DNA from: a bacterium
GTDB taxonomy: Bacteria; Planctomycetota; Planctomycetia; Isosphaerales; Isosphaeraceae
Reading direction: 5' to 3'
Assembly (NCBI GenBank): GCA_016125085.1
Contig: WGMM01000004.1
Span: 1-64,000 of the forward strand
DNA length: 64,000 nt
The translations under genes were made by a program, and so were the position numbers. Below the pieces are notes generated by a model. That model was given only the letters and a program-made list of their open reading frames with translations. It ran no database searches and was not told the origin of the DNA. Each line of letters starts with the position of its first letter. Within the stretch, counting starts at the first letter, position 1. Positions 50,387-59,805 of the stretch are shown one piece after another.

Positions 50387-51841
50387 TTAGCGCGATCCTG
50401 CCTTCGATTTCAACTGGCCCGCCATGTCGATCAGGGCGTCCATCATTTTCACGGACGCCTGAGGCTCGAGATAGTTCGTGCCGGGCCAGGTTTCGTAGCC
50501 GCCAAGTTCGAAGTGGCGCGGCGTCGGCAGGTAACCGAGATAAGCGTGGCTCAGTTCGACCATGAACGACTTTTCGAAGGGGCTGCGCTTCTTGAATTCC
50601 AGGCCTGTTTCGGCGAAAGTCTCGCACGGCGATGAGCCGATGCAGATGTCACCGATCTGCAGGATTTGCACAGGCACTCTTGCGGGATTCGAAGCCTGAG
50701 CCAGTCGCTGGATCCGGCCGGCGTAACTTTGGGCAATGACGTCCTTGTTCTCGCCCGACTTGCCTTTGGCTTCCATTTCTTTCGCCCAGGTGAGCAAATC
50801 GGTGTCGATCGGCCGCCAGGCGATATCCAGCTCGCGATATTTCGCGGCCAGAGGGGCGGAATCGCTCCAGGTGAGTTTCGGATACGCTTCGGCCACTTTG
50901 CCTGCGACGTCTTCGGCGACATAGCGCATTTGGGCATAGGGTGGCTTGCCTGGCCGGGGTGTCTTGAAATTGATGTTGTTGATATCGCCGCTGGTGCCAT
51001 TGGCCATAGCCGCGACGAAATTCGAATCCACCGCATTGTTCGAAATGCGCTTTTTCAGTGCTTCGCAGAAAATGCCGTAATAATCGGCCGAAATGTGGCC
51101 GTCGCCGACACCGCCGACGTAATGCAGCGAATAGGCCGAATAGATGGCGATCGGGCTGCCATTGGGCTCGCGGAGGGCGATGAAGGAAACGGCCGGATCG
51201 ATCGGCCCGGCGGGTTCGACGAGATTCGGGCTGCCGGCCGGCGGGTTCATTTTGACCTTGTCGACCTTGCCGAACGGGTTCGGCGGCGCGGTGCCTTCCT
51301 TCATGAACCAGCGGCGATTGAAGAGGTGCTCGGGCACGTCGACACTTCCGAAGGCGATCTCGGCGGTCCGCAAGGCGAGCACGGCCCGCTGGACACCGTC
51401 GGCGATGCGGCGGGCGACGAACTTCTGGTAGTCGTCAAGCTGGTCTTCGGACCGATATCCGGCATGGCCCAGAGCGCTCACGGCCGAATGGGTGTGCGTG
51501 GCCGAGATCAGGACATTTTCGGGCGGAATGCCGGACTGGGCCTGAATGAGCCTGCGGGCCTCAGAGCTGAGGCTGCGGTGAAAGCCGAGGAGGTCGCAGA
51601 CGACCAGGGCGATTTTCGTCTGGCCGTCGTCCAGCACGATGCAGCGGGCCTTCAGTTCGTCGTGCACGTCCTTGCCCGGAAAAGGCTGGAAACCGCCGAC
51701 GATCGGATCGCCAAGGCTTGGCGTGATGTCGCTGACGGCGGCCCCGGCGCGGAAATTCGCTGGTGAGCCACCCATGACGATATTGCCATGCGTGAGCACT
51801 GCGACGATGGCGCAAAGCGTTGTGAATGTGAGGTTTCTCAT
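50387..51841 (-). CDS. Neutral/alkaline non-lysosomal ceramidase-like protein
   Basis: 484 aa with an N-terminal signal peptide (LTFTTLCAIVAVLTHGNIVM). The neutral ceramidase N-domain is clear: FRAGAAVSDITPSLGDPIVGGF, ELKARCIVLDDGQTKIALVVCDL, ENVLISATHTHSAVSALG with its Zn-binding His pair, and NGTSGDINNINF. The family hydrolyses ceramide amide bonds, but planctomycete members may have other substrates. It is shorter than full ceramidases (about 700 aa) and lacks the C-terminal domain, which is common for bacterial paralogues. Divergent from ychF. Confidence 0.88.
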   Translation of the reverse strand: MRNLTFTTLCAIVAVLTHGNIVMGGSPANFRAGAAVSDITPSLGDPIVGGFQPFPGKDVHDELKARCIVLDDGQTKIALVVCDLLGFHRSLSSEARRLIQAQSGIPPENVLISATHTHSAVSALGHAGYRSEDQLDDYQKFVARRIADGVQRAVLALRTAEIAFGSVDVPEHLFNRRWFMKEGTAPPNPFGKVDKVKMNPPAGSPNLVEPAGPIDPAVSFIALREPNGSPIAIYSAYSLHYVGGVGDGHISADYYGIFCEALKKRISNNAVDSNFVAAMANGTSGDINNINFKTPRPGKPPYAQMRYVAEDVAGKVAEAYPKLTWSDSAPLAAKYRELDIAWRPIDTDLLTWAKEMEAKGKSGENKDVIAQSYAGRIQRLAQASNPARVPVQILQIGDICIGSSPCETFAETGLEFKKRSPFEKSFMVELSHAYLGYLPTPRHFELGGYETWPGTNYLEPQASVKMMDALIDMAGQLKSKAGSR

Positions 51842-52156
51842 GATAGTCTCGATACCGTGGGGCTGGAGGAGATCGGTCGGTGAGACGAACGCTTCGAGGC
51901 GTTCGATTCGGCGAGTATTTCCCGATTCTAGCGGTGCGGAAGCATGGGCGGAAGACTGCGGAGGATGAGCTTTTCGTCGCTTTTTTCAGGTGATGATCGG
52001 ATCCGCGAATCGGACCATGCCCACTTCCGCGCGAATCGCGTGACTGGTCGAAAATGACCGGATCCGCTAGAATTCGGTTCAAGAGAAGCGGTTCGGTGCG
52101 ATCGGGAGTGGCCGGTTGCGGCACGGACCGGGTGATACGACCAGTCAGGGACCAGC
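51842..52156. other. Divergent intergenic region upstream of ychF
   Basis: 315 bp, nothing recognised beyond a weak GGGA ribosome-binding site before ychF. Confidence 0.4.
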
Positions 52157-53248
52157 ATGAAAGCGGGAATCGTCGGGCTGCCGAACGTGGGCAAAAGTAC
52201 GCTGTTCAACGCGCTGACGAGCAGCAAGTCGGCTCAGGCGGCCAATTATCCGTTCTGCACGATCGAGCCGAACGAGGGCATCGTGCCGATCCCCGACCCG
52301 CGGCTGGAGGCGATCCGCAAGTACATCCCCACGCAGCGCAGCATCCCGGCTTCGCTGAAGCTGGTGGATATCGCCGGGATCGTCAAGGGGGCCAGTGAGG
52401 GCCAGGGCCTGGGCAACAAGTTCCTGAGCCACATTCGCGAGGTGGACGCGATCCTTCAGGTCGTGCGCTGTTTCGAAGATCCGGACGTCGTTCACGTTTC
52501 AGGGGCGGTCAACCCCCTGGACGACATCGAAACGATCGAAATGGAATTGATGCTGGCCGATATTCAGACGCTGGAAAATGCCCTGCCGAAAGCCGAACGG
52601 TCGGCCAAGAGCGGCGACAAGGAAGCGAAGCTGCGTGTCGAAGCCATCAAACACTGCCTGGCCCACCTGGCCAAGGACGAACCCCTGCGCAAGCTGACGC
52701 TGGAAGAATCCGAGGCGAAGTCGATCGACAGCTTCGGCCTGATGACGGCCAAGCCGATCCTGTATGTGGCCAATGTGGACGAAAGCGACCTGGAAGGCAA
52801 GGGCCCGCTGGTTCAGGCTGTGCGGGATTTCGCCAAAAAGGTAGGCGCGGCGGTGATCCCGGTCTGTGCCAAGCTGGAATCCGAAATCGCCGAGCTGGAC
52901 GAAGCCGACCGGCAGGAAATGCTGGAATCGGCCGGCCTGGCCGAGCCCGCACTGGCCGTTCTGGCTCGCGAGGCTTATCGCGTGCTGGGCCTGCAAAGTT
53001 ACTTCACGGCCGGCGAGAAGGAAATCCGGGCGTGGACGGTGCCCGTAGGCGCCACGGCCCCGCAGGCCGCAGGCGTGATTCATACCGATTTCGAAGCCGG
53101 TTTCATTCGGGCCGAAGTCTATTCGCTGGCCGACCTGGAACAGTATCGCACGGAAAAAGATATCCGTGCCCACGGCAAGCTGCGTGTGGAAGGCAAAACC
53201 TACGTGATGCAGGACGGCGATATCTGCCACTTCCTGTTCAATAATTAA
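52157..53248 (+). CDS. ychF: Ribosome-binding ATPase YchF
   Basis: 363 aa, exact family length. An Obg-family P-loop protein that prefers ATP; binds ribosomes and is linked to stress response. G1 [10 protein letters not shown]3 [20 protein letters not shown], and the YchF-specific ATP-preferring G4 region YVANVDE (NVDE in place of NKxD). The C-terminal TGS-like domain starts [18 protein letters not shown] and ends [11 protein letters not shown], as expected. GGGA precedes the ATG. Monocistronic with a terminator at 53284. Confidence 0.97.
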   Translation: MKAGIVGLPNVGKSTLFNALTSSKSAQAANYPFCTIEPNEGIVPIPDPRLEAIRKYIPTQRSIPASLKLVDIAGIVKGASEGQGLGNKFLSHIREVDAILQVVRCFEDPDVVHVSGAVNPLDDIETIEMELMLADIQTLENALPKAERSAKSGDKEAKLRVEAIKHCLAHLAKDEPLRKLTLEESEAKSIDSFGLMTAKPILYVANVDESDLEGKGPLVQAVRDFAKKVGAAVIPVCAKLESEIAELDEADRQEMLESAGLAEPALAVLAREAYRVLGLQSYFTAGEKEIRAWTVPVGATAPQAAGVIHTDFEAGFIRAEVYSLADLEQYRTEKDIRAHGKLRVEGKTYVMQDGDICHFLFNN

Positions 53249-53283
53249 GTCGAATCCTGGCGAATTCGATCCTCATCAAAAAT

Positions 53284-53323
53284 CGAACGGAACGGACTTC
53301 GAATGGTCCGTTCCGTTCGTGTT
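53284..53323. terminator. Bidirectional terminator between ychF and aldo/keto reductase
   Basis: A perfect 14-bp stem CGAACGGAACGGAC (53284-53297) / GTCCGTTCCGTTCG (53306-53319), 8-nt loop, then TGTTT on the plus side. Between convergent genes ending at 53248 and 53348. Confidence 0.85.
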
Positions 53324-53347
53324 TATCGAATCGGTCGATGGCGGATA

Positions 53348-54583
53348 TCAGGCGAAATATCGCTCGGCCCGGGCGGCGACTTCGGCGTAATCGATGCCGT
53401 AGGAGCAGCCGTTCGTAAGCTCGGCCAGTTCGGCTGAGGTCGCCTTGCGGGCCGATTCGGGCAGGGACAGGTAGCGGTCGCGGGCCTGGTGGTTGATGTC
53501 CTGCTCGAAATAGGTCACATAGCGGGCGATATCCCGAAATGCGAACTTGGTCGCGGCAACTTTTTCGTCGCACGATGGGCACCCGGGGCACATCGTGCGG
53601 CGGCTGGCCAGAACGGTTTCCCGGAGCTTCTCGACAAGCGAAACTTCCAGCGGGGCCTTGTAATTGCGAACTGCCGCGAGGCTCGATCGCATCTGGTCGA
53701 AATTTCTCACGGAATTGCAAATGGATGCGATTCGCTGGTCGCTCCAGACGGCGTGCAGAATGGCCTGATGGGTCGTCAGCCCAAGCTTTTCGAATTCAGG
53801 AATGCGCTTCGGCACGTTTCCTGCGTGGCGCAGGGTCTTCATGGCGATCAGGCCGATGCCTTTCGCGTGGCAATCGGTCAGTGCCTTGTCGAAAGAGCCA
53901 CCACGTTCGTAAAACGGCGAATACTGGACCATCAGGGCATCGAGGAATCCGCCGTCGGCCGCGGCCTGAATATATTCAGGGCCGCCGTGGCAGGAAAAGC
54001 CGACCATGCGGACCTTGCCTGATTTCTTGAGCTTTTCGGCGACTTCGCGGAATACGTCCGACTTGCCCCAGTTCACCGATTCCGGCCCGTAAACTTCGGG
54101 GCAGAGCTGGTGAATGAAATACAGGTCGAGATAATCGGTGCCCAGGGCTTTCAGCCGGACGTCGATCATGTCCAGCAGTTCGATGGGGCCTTTTTTCGTC
54201 GGGTAGTCTTTCGAAACCAGGAAGATCTGCTCACGCCGGCCCGGATTGGCCGCGAACCATTTGCGATAGATCTCTTCTTCGGCGGCCCGGCCGTATTTCT
54301 GGGCGGTATCGTAATACCGATAGCCCGAGGCCCACGCCCGGTTCATGAGCGTCAGGGCGTTGTTCGGCTCCATGTCGCCGCCCATGGAGATCATCGGCAC
54401 CAGCGGGCCATTTCGGCCGAGCTTCCGGGTGGGAACCGCTTCCTGGCCGGCCGGTTTCGAAACTGCGGCGGCTTTGGCTTCGATCTGCCCGGCTTCGACG
54501 GCATCGAGATTCGCTGCCATCAATCCCGCCGCACCCAGCCCTTTGACCAGGGTACGTCGATTCGGTTCGCGATTCGGGTGCAT
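53348..54583 (-). CDS. Tat-exported aldo/keto reductase with C-terminal Cys motif
   Basis: 411 aa. Twin-Arg leader NRRTLVKGLGAAGLMAANLD. An AKR barrel follows: RKLGRNGPLVPMISMGGDM, YYDTAQKYGRAAEEEIYRKW (catalytic Asp/Tyr), IFLVSKDYPTKKG (Lys), LDLYFIHQLCPEV with the His. The C-terminus has CPGCPSCDEK, a Cys cluster like those in Fe-S-associated AKRs, though with too few Cys for a full 4Fe-4S ferredoxin. AAGGAA lies 9 nt before the ATG at 54583. Substrate unknown; export of an AKR is unusual but recurrent in planctomycetes. Confidence 0.88.
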   Translation of the reverse strand: MHPNREPNRRTLVKGLGAAGLMAANLDAVEAGQIEAKAAAVSKPAGQEAVPTRKLGRNGPLVPMISMGGDMEPNNALTLMNRAWASGYRYYDTAQKYGRAAEEEIYRKWFAANPGRREQIFLVSKDYPTKKGPIELLDMIDVRLKALGTDYLDLYFIHQLCPEVYGPESVNWGKSDVFREVAEKLKKSGKVRMVGFSCHGGPEYIQAAADGGFLDALMVQYSPFYERGGSFDKALTDCHAKGIGLIAMKTLRHAGNVPKRIPEFEKLGLTTHQAILHAVWSDQRIASICNSVRNFDQMRSSLAAVRNYKAPLEVSLVEKLRETVLASRRTMCPGCPSCDEKVAATKFAFRDIARYVTYFEQDINHQARDRYLSLPESARKATSAELAELTNGCSYGIDYAEVAARAERYFA

Positions 54584-54849
54584 GTCGGTCTGTTCCTTCG
54601 ATAAGGTGTGGCGGACGGGGTATGCGCGATCGCCCGTAGACGTAGTCGTCAGGAGTTCGAACGCCGTTGAGGACGAGTGGCGACTGGCGAATCGCCCGCA
54701 CGGGAGCGAGGGCATTGCCGGACAAGGTTGGTAGAATGCAAGTCTAGCCCGGAATCGTCCGGTCGGCAACACAAACATAAGCGAAAAAATGGTGCGAGCG
54801 AATTCGCATTCCAGGCGAATCGCTCACACGAAGATGCGAATCGCCTGAT

Positions 54850-55929
54850 TCAGTAGCTTTCGGCCGAAATGACTTCACCGCCGTTTCGTGTGCCCAGAGC
54901 CTGCCATGCCTGGACGCTCACGGTATTTTTCACGAATCGGACAGATCCGTCGCAAAATACGGAATTCACGCCGCCGGGGTGATTGCTGCGGGCCGTGATG
55001 TTGAGCGAGAGATTACGCCAGTCCGCCAGCGATCGAGTGCTGTGGGGCAGGCCGCCGCGGCAGTCGTACGACTTGTCGTTGGGCGGGCGGCGGTGGTTGT
55101 ACATGCTGTGCCCGGGGGCGCCGTAATACCATTTCACGCCCCGGGTCGGTTGAAATCCGGGCGGAGCGTTCGTCAGGCAGCGAGACTGATAAGAGGCGTC
55201 GTCCGTGATCGGCGGGCCGTTGCCTGAAGAGTTGTTGCCCGTAAGCACGAACCCGCCCAGCGGATTCTTCTGAAATGCCTGAAGGCTATTGAAACCGGTG
55301 GGGGCACCATCGACGGAATGGACGGATTCGCTGATGGCGATCGTCTGAGAGGTGCCATCCGTGATCGAGGCGATACGTACGTCGGAATTTTCGTAGAAAA
55401 TGCCATTGGGCGGCAGCATTCCTGAAGGCGGCTGCTGCACGACGGCGTAATTCGAGCCGACATTGAGCAGATAACTGTGCACGGCGAACATGCCGCCGCC
55501 GACCTGCACCATCGAAGGGCCTGAGTCCGATGGGCAGAGCAGGAAATTTACCGGTGTCGTGGCCGCCGTCATGTTCACGACGGCGTTGGTCGTCGTATAG
55601 TCAGGGTCGGGGTTCATGATGAAATTCATCGCATTGAAAAGCGCCTGCTGCTCGACAAATGGCAAATACTGCGAATGTGCCCCCCAGCAATGGCCGTTGC
55701 CGGTGACGTAAGTGTTGATCCGCCCCGGCGGAAACACGCCATTGGCCGATTCGTAATTGTGAAGGGCCAGGCCGATCTGTTTGAGGTTGTTCACGCAAGC
55801 GGCTCTTCGGGCCGCTTCGCGGGCGGCCTGCACCGCGGGCAGCAAAAGCGATATCAGCACCGCGATGATGGCGATGACGACGAGCAGCTCGATGAGCGTG
55901 AATGCCGCTTTGGATGATGTGTTTCGCAT
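54850..55929 (-). CDS. DUF1559 protein with type IV pilin-like N-terminus
   Basis: 359 aa. Prepilin signal [36 protein letters not shown]: cleavage before FTLIE and a hydrophobic helix, followed by [25 protein letters not shown], the DUF1559 landmark. C-terminal [22 protein letters not shown] is the H-X9-DG motif used in planctomycetes. Probably a pseudopilin-type cell-surface protein; DUF1559 genes are present in hundreds of copies in some planctomycetes. Divergent from the XRE-PBP gene, sharing a 140-bp promoter region. Confidence 0.95.
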   Translation of the reverse strand: MRNTSSKAAFTLIELLVVIAIIAVLISLLLPAVQAAREAARRAACVNNLKQIGLALHNYESANGVFPPGRINTYVTGNGHCWGAHSQYLPFVEQQALFNAMNFIMNPDPDYTTTNAVVNMTAATTPVNFLLCPSDSGPSMVQVGGGMFAVHSYLLNVGSNYAVVQQPPSGMLPPNGIFYENSDVRIASITDGTSQTIAISESVHSVDGAPTGFNSLQAFQKNPLGGFVLTGNNSSGNGPPITDDASYQSRCLTNAPPGFQPTRGVKWYYGAPGHSMYNHRRPPNDKSYDCRGGLPHSTRSLADWRNLSLNITARSNHPGGVNSVFCDGSVRFVKNTVSVQAWQALGTRNGGEVISAESY

Positions 55930-55982
55930 GGTTCGACGCCGGAATGAAAGCCTTGGTTGTGGCGAATCGCCCTGGTTGATAT

Positions 55983-56011
55983 GATCATGTCGACTTTGGT
56001 ACGATCATGTC
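55983..56011 (+). promoter_or_regulatory. Direct repeats, candidate operator of the XRE-PBP gene
   Basis: GATCATGTC occurs at 55983-55991 and again at 56003-56011, 20 bp apart (about two helical turns), immediately upstream of the regulator's start at 56070 and in the divergent region with the DUF1559 gene. No experimental basis. Confidence 0.45.
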
Positions 56012-56069
56012 AATGGATTGTCGATCCGAACGGATTCGTCGCGATAGACGGGTGGAAAGGTCGATTGTC

Positions 56070-57137
56070 ATGGCCAACGAAACCGGGCTGGAGAATTCGG
56101 TACGCGAACACCGCGTGGCTCTTGGCTGGTCGCAGGAGGAATTGGCGGCCCGGGCAGGCATTTCTCGTGCCGGGCTGAGTGCGATCGAAGTCGGCAGGCT
56201 GGTGCCATCGGTGGCGGCCTCGCTGGCGATCGCGTCTGCTCTGGGTTGCCGGGTGGAGGATCTGTTTCGGATCGCTCAGGGCGAAGGACTTTCGGTAGAT
56301 GCCCTGGCATGGCTTCCGCCCGGGGAGGACGAGTTTCGATGCCATGAGGTCGAAATCGGGGGCATGCGCAGGCTTTTTCCTGTGGAAGCTTCGCCCCAGG
56401 GAATCATCGGCCACGACGGCATCGTGCGGTCAGGGCAATATCGCCGGACGGGTATGCCGGAGCCTGAGAAAACGCTGATCATGGCGACCTGCGATCCGGC
56501 GGCGAACCTGTTGGGCGAAACGTTGTTACGTCATTCCGGGGTCAGGTTGCTGAGTTATCGACGATCGAGCCGGGTGGCGCTGGAAATGCTGCGGCAGGGG
56601 CTGGTTCATGTCGCCGGGTTGCATCTTGCGAAGGCCACTGACCCGGCGGTCAATGCATCGGCGGTACGTTCGGCGTTGGGGCGAGGATACACGATTTTAC
56701 GAATGGCGAACTGGGAAGAGGGGATCGCATTTCAGTCCGGGGCGGAAATTCCGGCTACGGTTTCGAAGCTGCGAGACAAGCTCCGATGGGTCGGGCGAGA
56801 GCCAGGTTCAGGGGCGAGGCAATGCCTAGACGAGCTTCTGGAAATGCAGTCACCCAGATCGATGATGCTGGCGGGGGATCATCAGGCTGTCGCGGCGGCA
56901 GTGCGCAACGGCTGGGCCGACGCCGGCATCTGCCTGAAGATCGTCGGTGCGGAGTCTTCACTGAAATTTCGAGCCGTGCGGGAAGAGGCTTATGATGTCT
57001 GCTTTCCCACGGCATTCGAGCACGATCCACGGATTCAGGCATTGCTGCAGGTTTCGAAATCGGCCGGCTACCGGCGCCTGATCAGCGAACTGCCCGGCTA
57101 CGATTCGAAACCGATGGGCGAACTTTCGCGATCGTGA
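56070..57137 (+). CDS. XRE-HTH regulator with PBP-like (PF12727-type) ligand domain
   Basis: 355 aa. N-terminal Cro/C1-type HTH at about 8-62 (VREHRVALGWSQEELAARAG then ISRAGLSAIEVGRLVPSVAAS). The C-terminal about 240 aa is a periplasmic-binding-protein-like domain: TLIMATCDPAANLLGE, SYRRSSRVALEMLRQGLVHVAGLHL, WVGREPGSGARQCLDELL, AVAAAVRNGWADAGICLKI. This architecture is seen in molybdate/tungstate-linked regulators and MoeA-associated proteins, but no molybdenum genes adjoin. AAAGG lies about 9 nt before the ATG at 56070. Candidate operator repeats sit upstream. Confidence 0.87.
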   Translation: MANETGLENSVREHRVALGWSQEELAARAGISRAGLSAIEVGRLVPSVAASLAIASALGCRVEDLFRIAQGEGLSVDALAWLPPGEDEFRCHEVEIGGMRRLFPVEASPQGIIGHDGIVRSGQYRRTGMPEPEKTLIMATCDPAANLLGETLLRHSGVRLLSYRRSSRVALEMLRQGLVHVAGLHLAKATDPAVNASAVRSALGRGYTILRMANWEEGIAFQSGAEIPATVSKLRDKLRWVGREPGSGARQCLDELLEMQSPRSMMLAGDHQAVAAAVRNGWADAGICLKIVGAESSLKFRAVREEAYDVCFPTAFEHDPRIQALLQVSKSAGYRRLISELPGYDSKPMGELSRS

Positions 57138-57339
57138 TTTGCAAGTTAAGAAGTGTCGGCGTATTCGGCCGGTCCAGGGGGCTTGCGGGCCAATTTCTCT
57201 TGAATGTTCTTGCTGGAATGGTAATTCCGGGCAGGAGCTTTCGCTGGATCCGCCGTTCGATCATAATGGTGCGGATGCGAAGCGGACGCCCAGGTGTTCG
57301 CAGGTCGTCCTCACTCCTGATCGTCACTTCGGTCCGCCC

Positions 57340-59805
57340 ATGCCAAACCCTGTGCGAAATCGACCTTATCGAACTCTATGTGTCGTCGGTCTCTTCGTGG
57401 CGATCTCGTTCGCGGAGTCGCGTTTCCGAAATGCTCAAGCGCAGGATGCCGCGAGCGTGAAAGCGTTCGAGTCGGATGTCCGGCCGATCCTTTCTCGGCA
57501 CTGCATCCGGTGCCATCAGGAGAAAACCCGCAAAGGCGGTCTCGACCTGACTTCGGCCGCCACGATGCTCAAGGGTGGCGACACCGGTCCAGCGATCGTA
57601 CCCGGCAACGCGGCCGAGAGCCTGATGGTCGAAGCCATCGGGTATGACACCGATCTGCGTATGCCGCCCAGGGGGCGCTTAAGCGATGACGAAATCTCGC
57701 GACTGAAAGCTTGGATCGATCGAGGAGCCGTATGGCCTAAAGGCGAAAAACTGATCGTGCCTGCCGATTCTCCGGAAGTCGCGGAATCGGCTGGACACAC
57801 AGGGCCGAGACTTCGAAAGGCTCCGTTCACTCTGACGGACGAAGATCGAAACTGGTGGTCGCTGAAACCGGTCGTCGATCCGCCTTTGCCGAATTCGATT
57901 TCGAAAGATTTGACGGGAAATTCGATCGATGCGTTTCTTATGGACAAGCTTCAGGCGAAGGGGTTGCGATTTCTTCCGGAGGCTTCGAAACGTGAGCTGA
58001 TCCGGCGAGTTTCGTATGACTTGCTGGGACTGCCGCCGACGCCTGAAGAAGTTGCCGCATTCGAAACCGATGAACGTCCCGATGCCTGGGAACGGCTGGT
58101 CGACCGCTTGCTCGCCAGCCCTCATTACGGCGAACGGTGGGGGCGTCACTGGCTCGATCTTGTGCGATTCGCCGAGACGAACGGTTATGAGCGAGATGGC
58201 GACAAGCCCAACGCCTGGCGGTATCGGGATTATGTCATTTCCAGCTTCAATTCTGACAAGCCCTATAACCAGTTCTTGCGCGAACAATTGGCCGGCGACG
58301 AAATGCCGGGCCCGTTCGATGCGGACAGGATCGTGGCGACGGGCTATTTCCGATTGCATGTCTGGGACGACGAGCCCGACAGTACCGTCGCCGCCGAATA
58401 CGACGATCTGGATGACATTATGGTGACGACCGGAGCCAGCATGCTGGGGCTGACGCTCGGTTGCGCCCGTTGCCACGACCACAAATACGACCCGATTTCG
58501 CAGGAAGATTATTACCGGTTTCTGTCGTATTTCCGAAGCATCGACGGCTATGGCCTTCAGAAAACGGGCGGTGGCGGCAGAGGCACTGGCCGGATCACGG
58601 CGCCGCTCGCGGATGCCGCAACGGTCGCGCGCTGGGAACGCACAAAAGCGGTCGAAGTCGAAGCGAAGAAGAAGGCCTTCAGCCTTTCGAAGGACGATGC
58701 GGAACGGAAAAAACTGGCGGTCGAAATTCAACGGCTCGAATCCGGAGCTGATGCGCCGTTCGGGACGGCTCTGGCAGTATATGAAGATGCGATCAAGCCG
58801 ACCCACGTTCTGCGGCGGGGCGATGCCCATTCGCCGACCGTGGAAGTCGGGCCCGGCATTCCTCCGGTTTTCGGATCGTCCGGGCCACAGATCGAAAAGC
58901 CCGCGAACGGCAACAGTTCCGGGCGACGCACGGCGCTCGCCGACTGGATCACCGATCCTGCGAATCCGCTGACGGCCCGCGTGTTCGTCAACCGGCTCTG
59001 GCAGCATCATTTCGGCCGGGGAATCGTGCCGACGCCGGATGACTTCGGACGCACTGGCGAACCGCCGACTCACCCGGAATTGCTTGATCATCTGGCCGCC
59101 GATTTCATTTCCGGCGGCTGGCGCATGAAGCGCATGCACAAGCGAATTCTTATGAGCAGGGCCTATCGGATGAGTTCCCGGGCCGACGATCCCGCGGGCA
59201 TCAAGGCCGACGAGGCGAACGCACTGTTCTGGCGGCAGAATCCGAAGCGGCTCGAAGCCGAAGCCCTGCGCGATTCGATTCTGGCCGTGACCGGTTCGCT
59301 GAATTCGAAAATGGGTGGGCCCGGCGTTTATGCCCGATTGCCAGCCGAAGTTTTCGAAACCGCCGACGGTGCCCGGCGCAACTGGCCCGTGAGTCCGCTG
59401 GAAGAGCAGAATCGGCGGAGTGTTTACTTGTTCGTCAAGCGGTCGATGACGGTGCCGTTGATGGAGATCTTCGACAGCCCTTCGACGACCGTGCCTGTCG
59501 GTCGACGTAATGTGACGACCGTCGCCCCGCAGGCATTGACGCTGCTGCACGACGAATTCGTGCACGATCAAGCGAAGCGTCTGGCGAGAACCGTGACGGA
59601 AACGGCGGGCCCTGGTTCCGAAGAGCGGTCGATCGCTGTCTTTCGAAAGGTGTTGCAGCGGCGGCCGACGGAGGAAGAATTGCGTCTGTCAGTTCGATTT
59701 CTCGCGAATGCCGGTCGTTCTGCCGGTGAATCGAACGAATTCGATCAGCTCGTGCTGTTTTGTGCGGCCGTGCTCAATCTGAACGAGGTGATCTATGTCG
59801 ATTGA
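57340..59805 (+). CDS. PSD1 / cytochrome c domain protein (DUF1549-DUF1553)
   Basis: 821 aa. Signal segment (LCVVGLFVAISFAESRF), then a planctomycete-type cytochrome-c domain: VRPILSRHCIRCHQEKTRKGGLDL with the CxxCH haem motif. DUF1549 follows (FLMDKLQAKGLRFLPEASKRELIRRVSYDLLGLPPTPEEV), then DUF1553 (NPLTARVFVNRLWQHHFGRG, RTGEPPTHPELLDHLA, NRRSVYLFVKRSMTVPLME). Exported and haem-binding; function unknown. It overlaps the DUF1501 gene by 11 bp, the standard planctomycete pairing. The ATG at 57340 opens the signal peptide; the frame is open upstream to 57139. Confidence 0.93.
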   Translation: MPNPVRNRPYRTLCVVGLFVAISFAESRFRNAQAQDAASVKAFESDVRPILSRHCIRCHQEKTRKGGLDLTSAATMLKGGDTGPAIVPGNAAESLMVEAIGYDTDLRMPPRGRLSDDEISRLKAWIDRGAVWPKGEKLIVPADSPEVAESAGHTGPRLRKAPFTLTDEDRNWWSLKPVVDPPLPNSISKDLTGNSIDAFLMDKLQAKGLRFLPEASKRELIRRVSYDLLGLPPTPEEVAAFETDERPDAWERLVDRLLASPHYGERWGRHWLDLVRFAETNGYERDGDKPNAWRYRDYVISSFNSDKPYNQFLREQLAGDEMPGPFDADRIVATGYFRLHVWDDEPDSTVAAEYDDLDDIMVTTGASMLGLTLGCARCHDHKYDPISQEDYYRFLSYFRSIDGYGLQKTGGGGRGTGRITAPLADAATVARWERTKAVEVEAKKKAFSLSKDDAERKKLAVEIQRLESGADAPFGTALAVYEDAIKPTHVLRRGDAHSPTVEVGPGIPPVFGSSGPQIEKPANGNSSGRRTALADWITDPANPLTARVFVNRLWQHHFGRGIVPTPDDFGRTGEPPTHPELLDHLAADFISGGWRMKRMHKRILMSRAYRMSSRADDPAGIKADEANALFWRQNPKRLEAEALRDSILAVTGSLNSKMGGPGVYARLPAEVFETADGARRNWPVSPLEEQNRRSVYLFVKRSMTVPLMEIFDSPSTTVPVGRRNVTTVAPQALTLLHDEFVHDQAKRLARTVTETAGPGSEERSIAVFRKVLQRRPTEEELRLSVRFLANAGRSAGESNEFDQLVLFCAAVLNLNEVIYVD

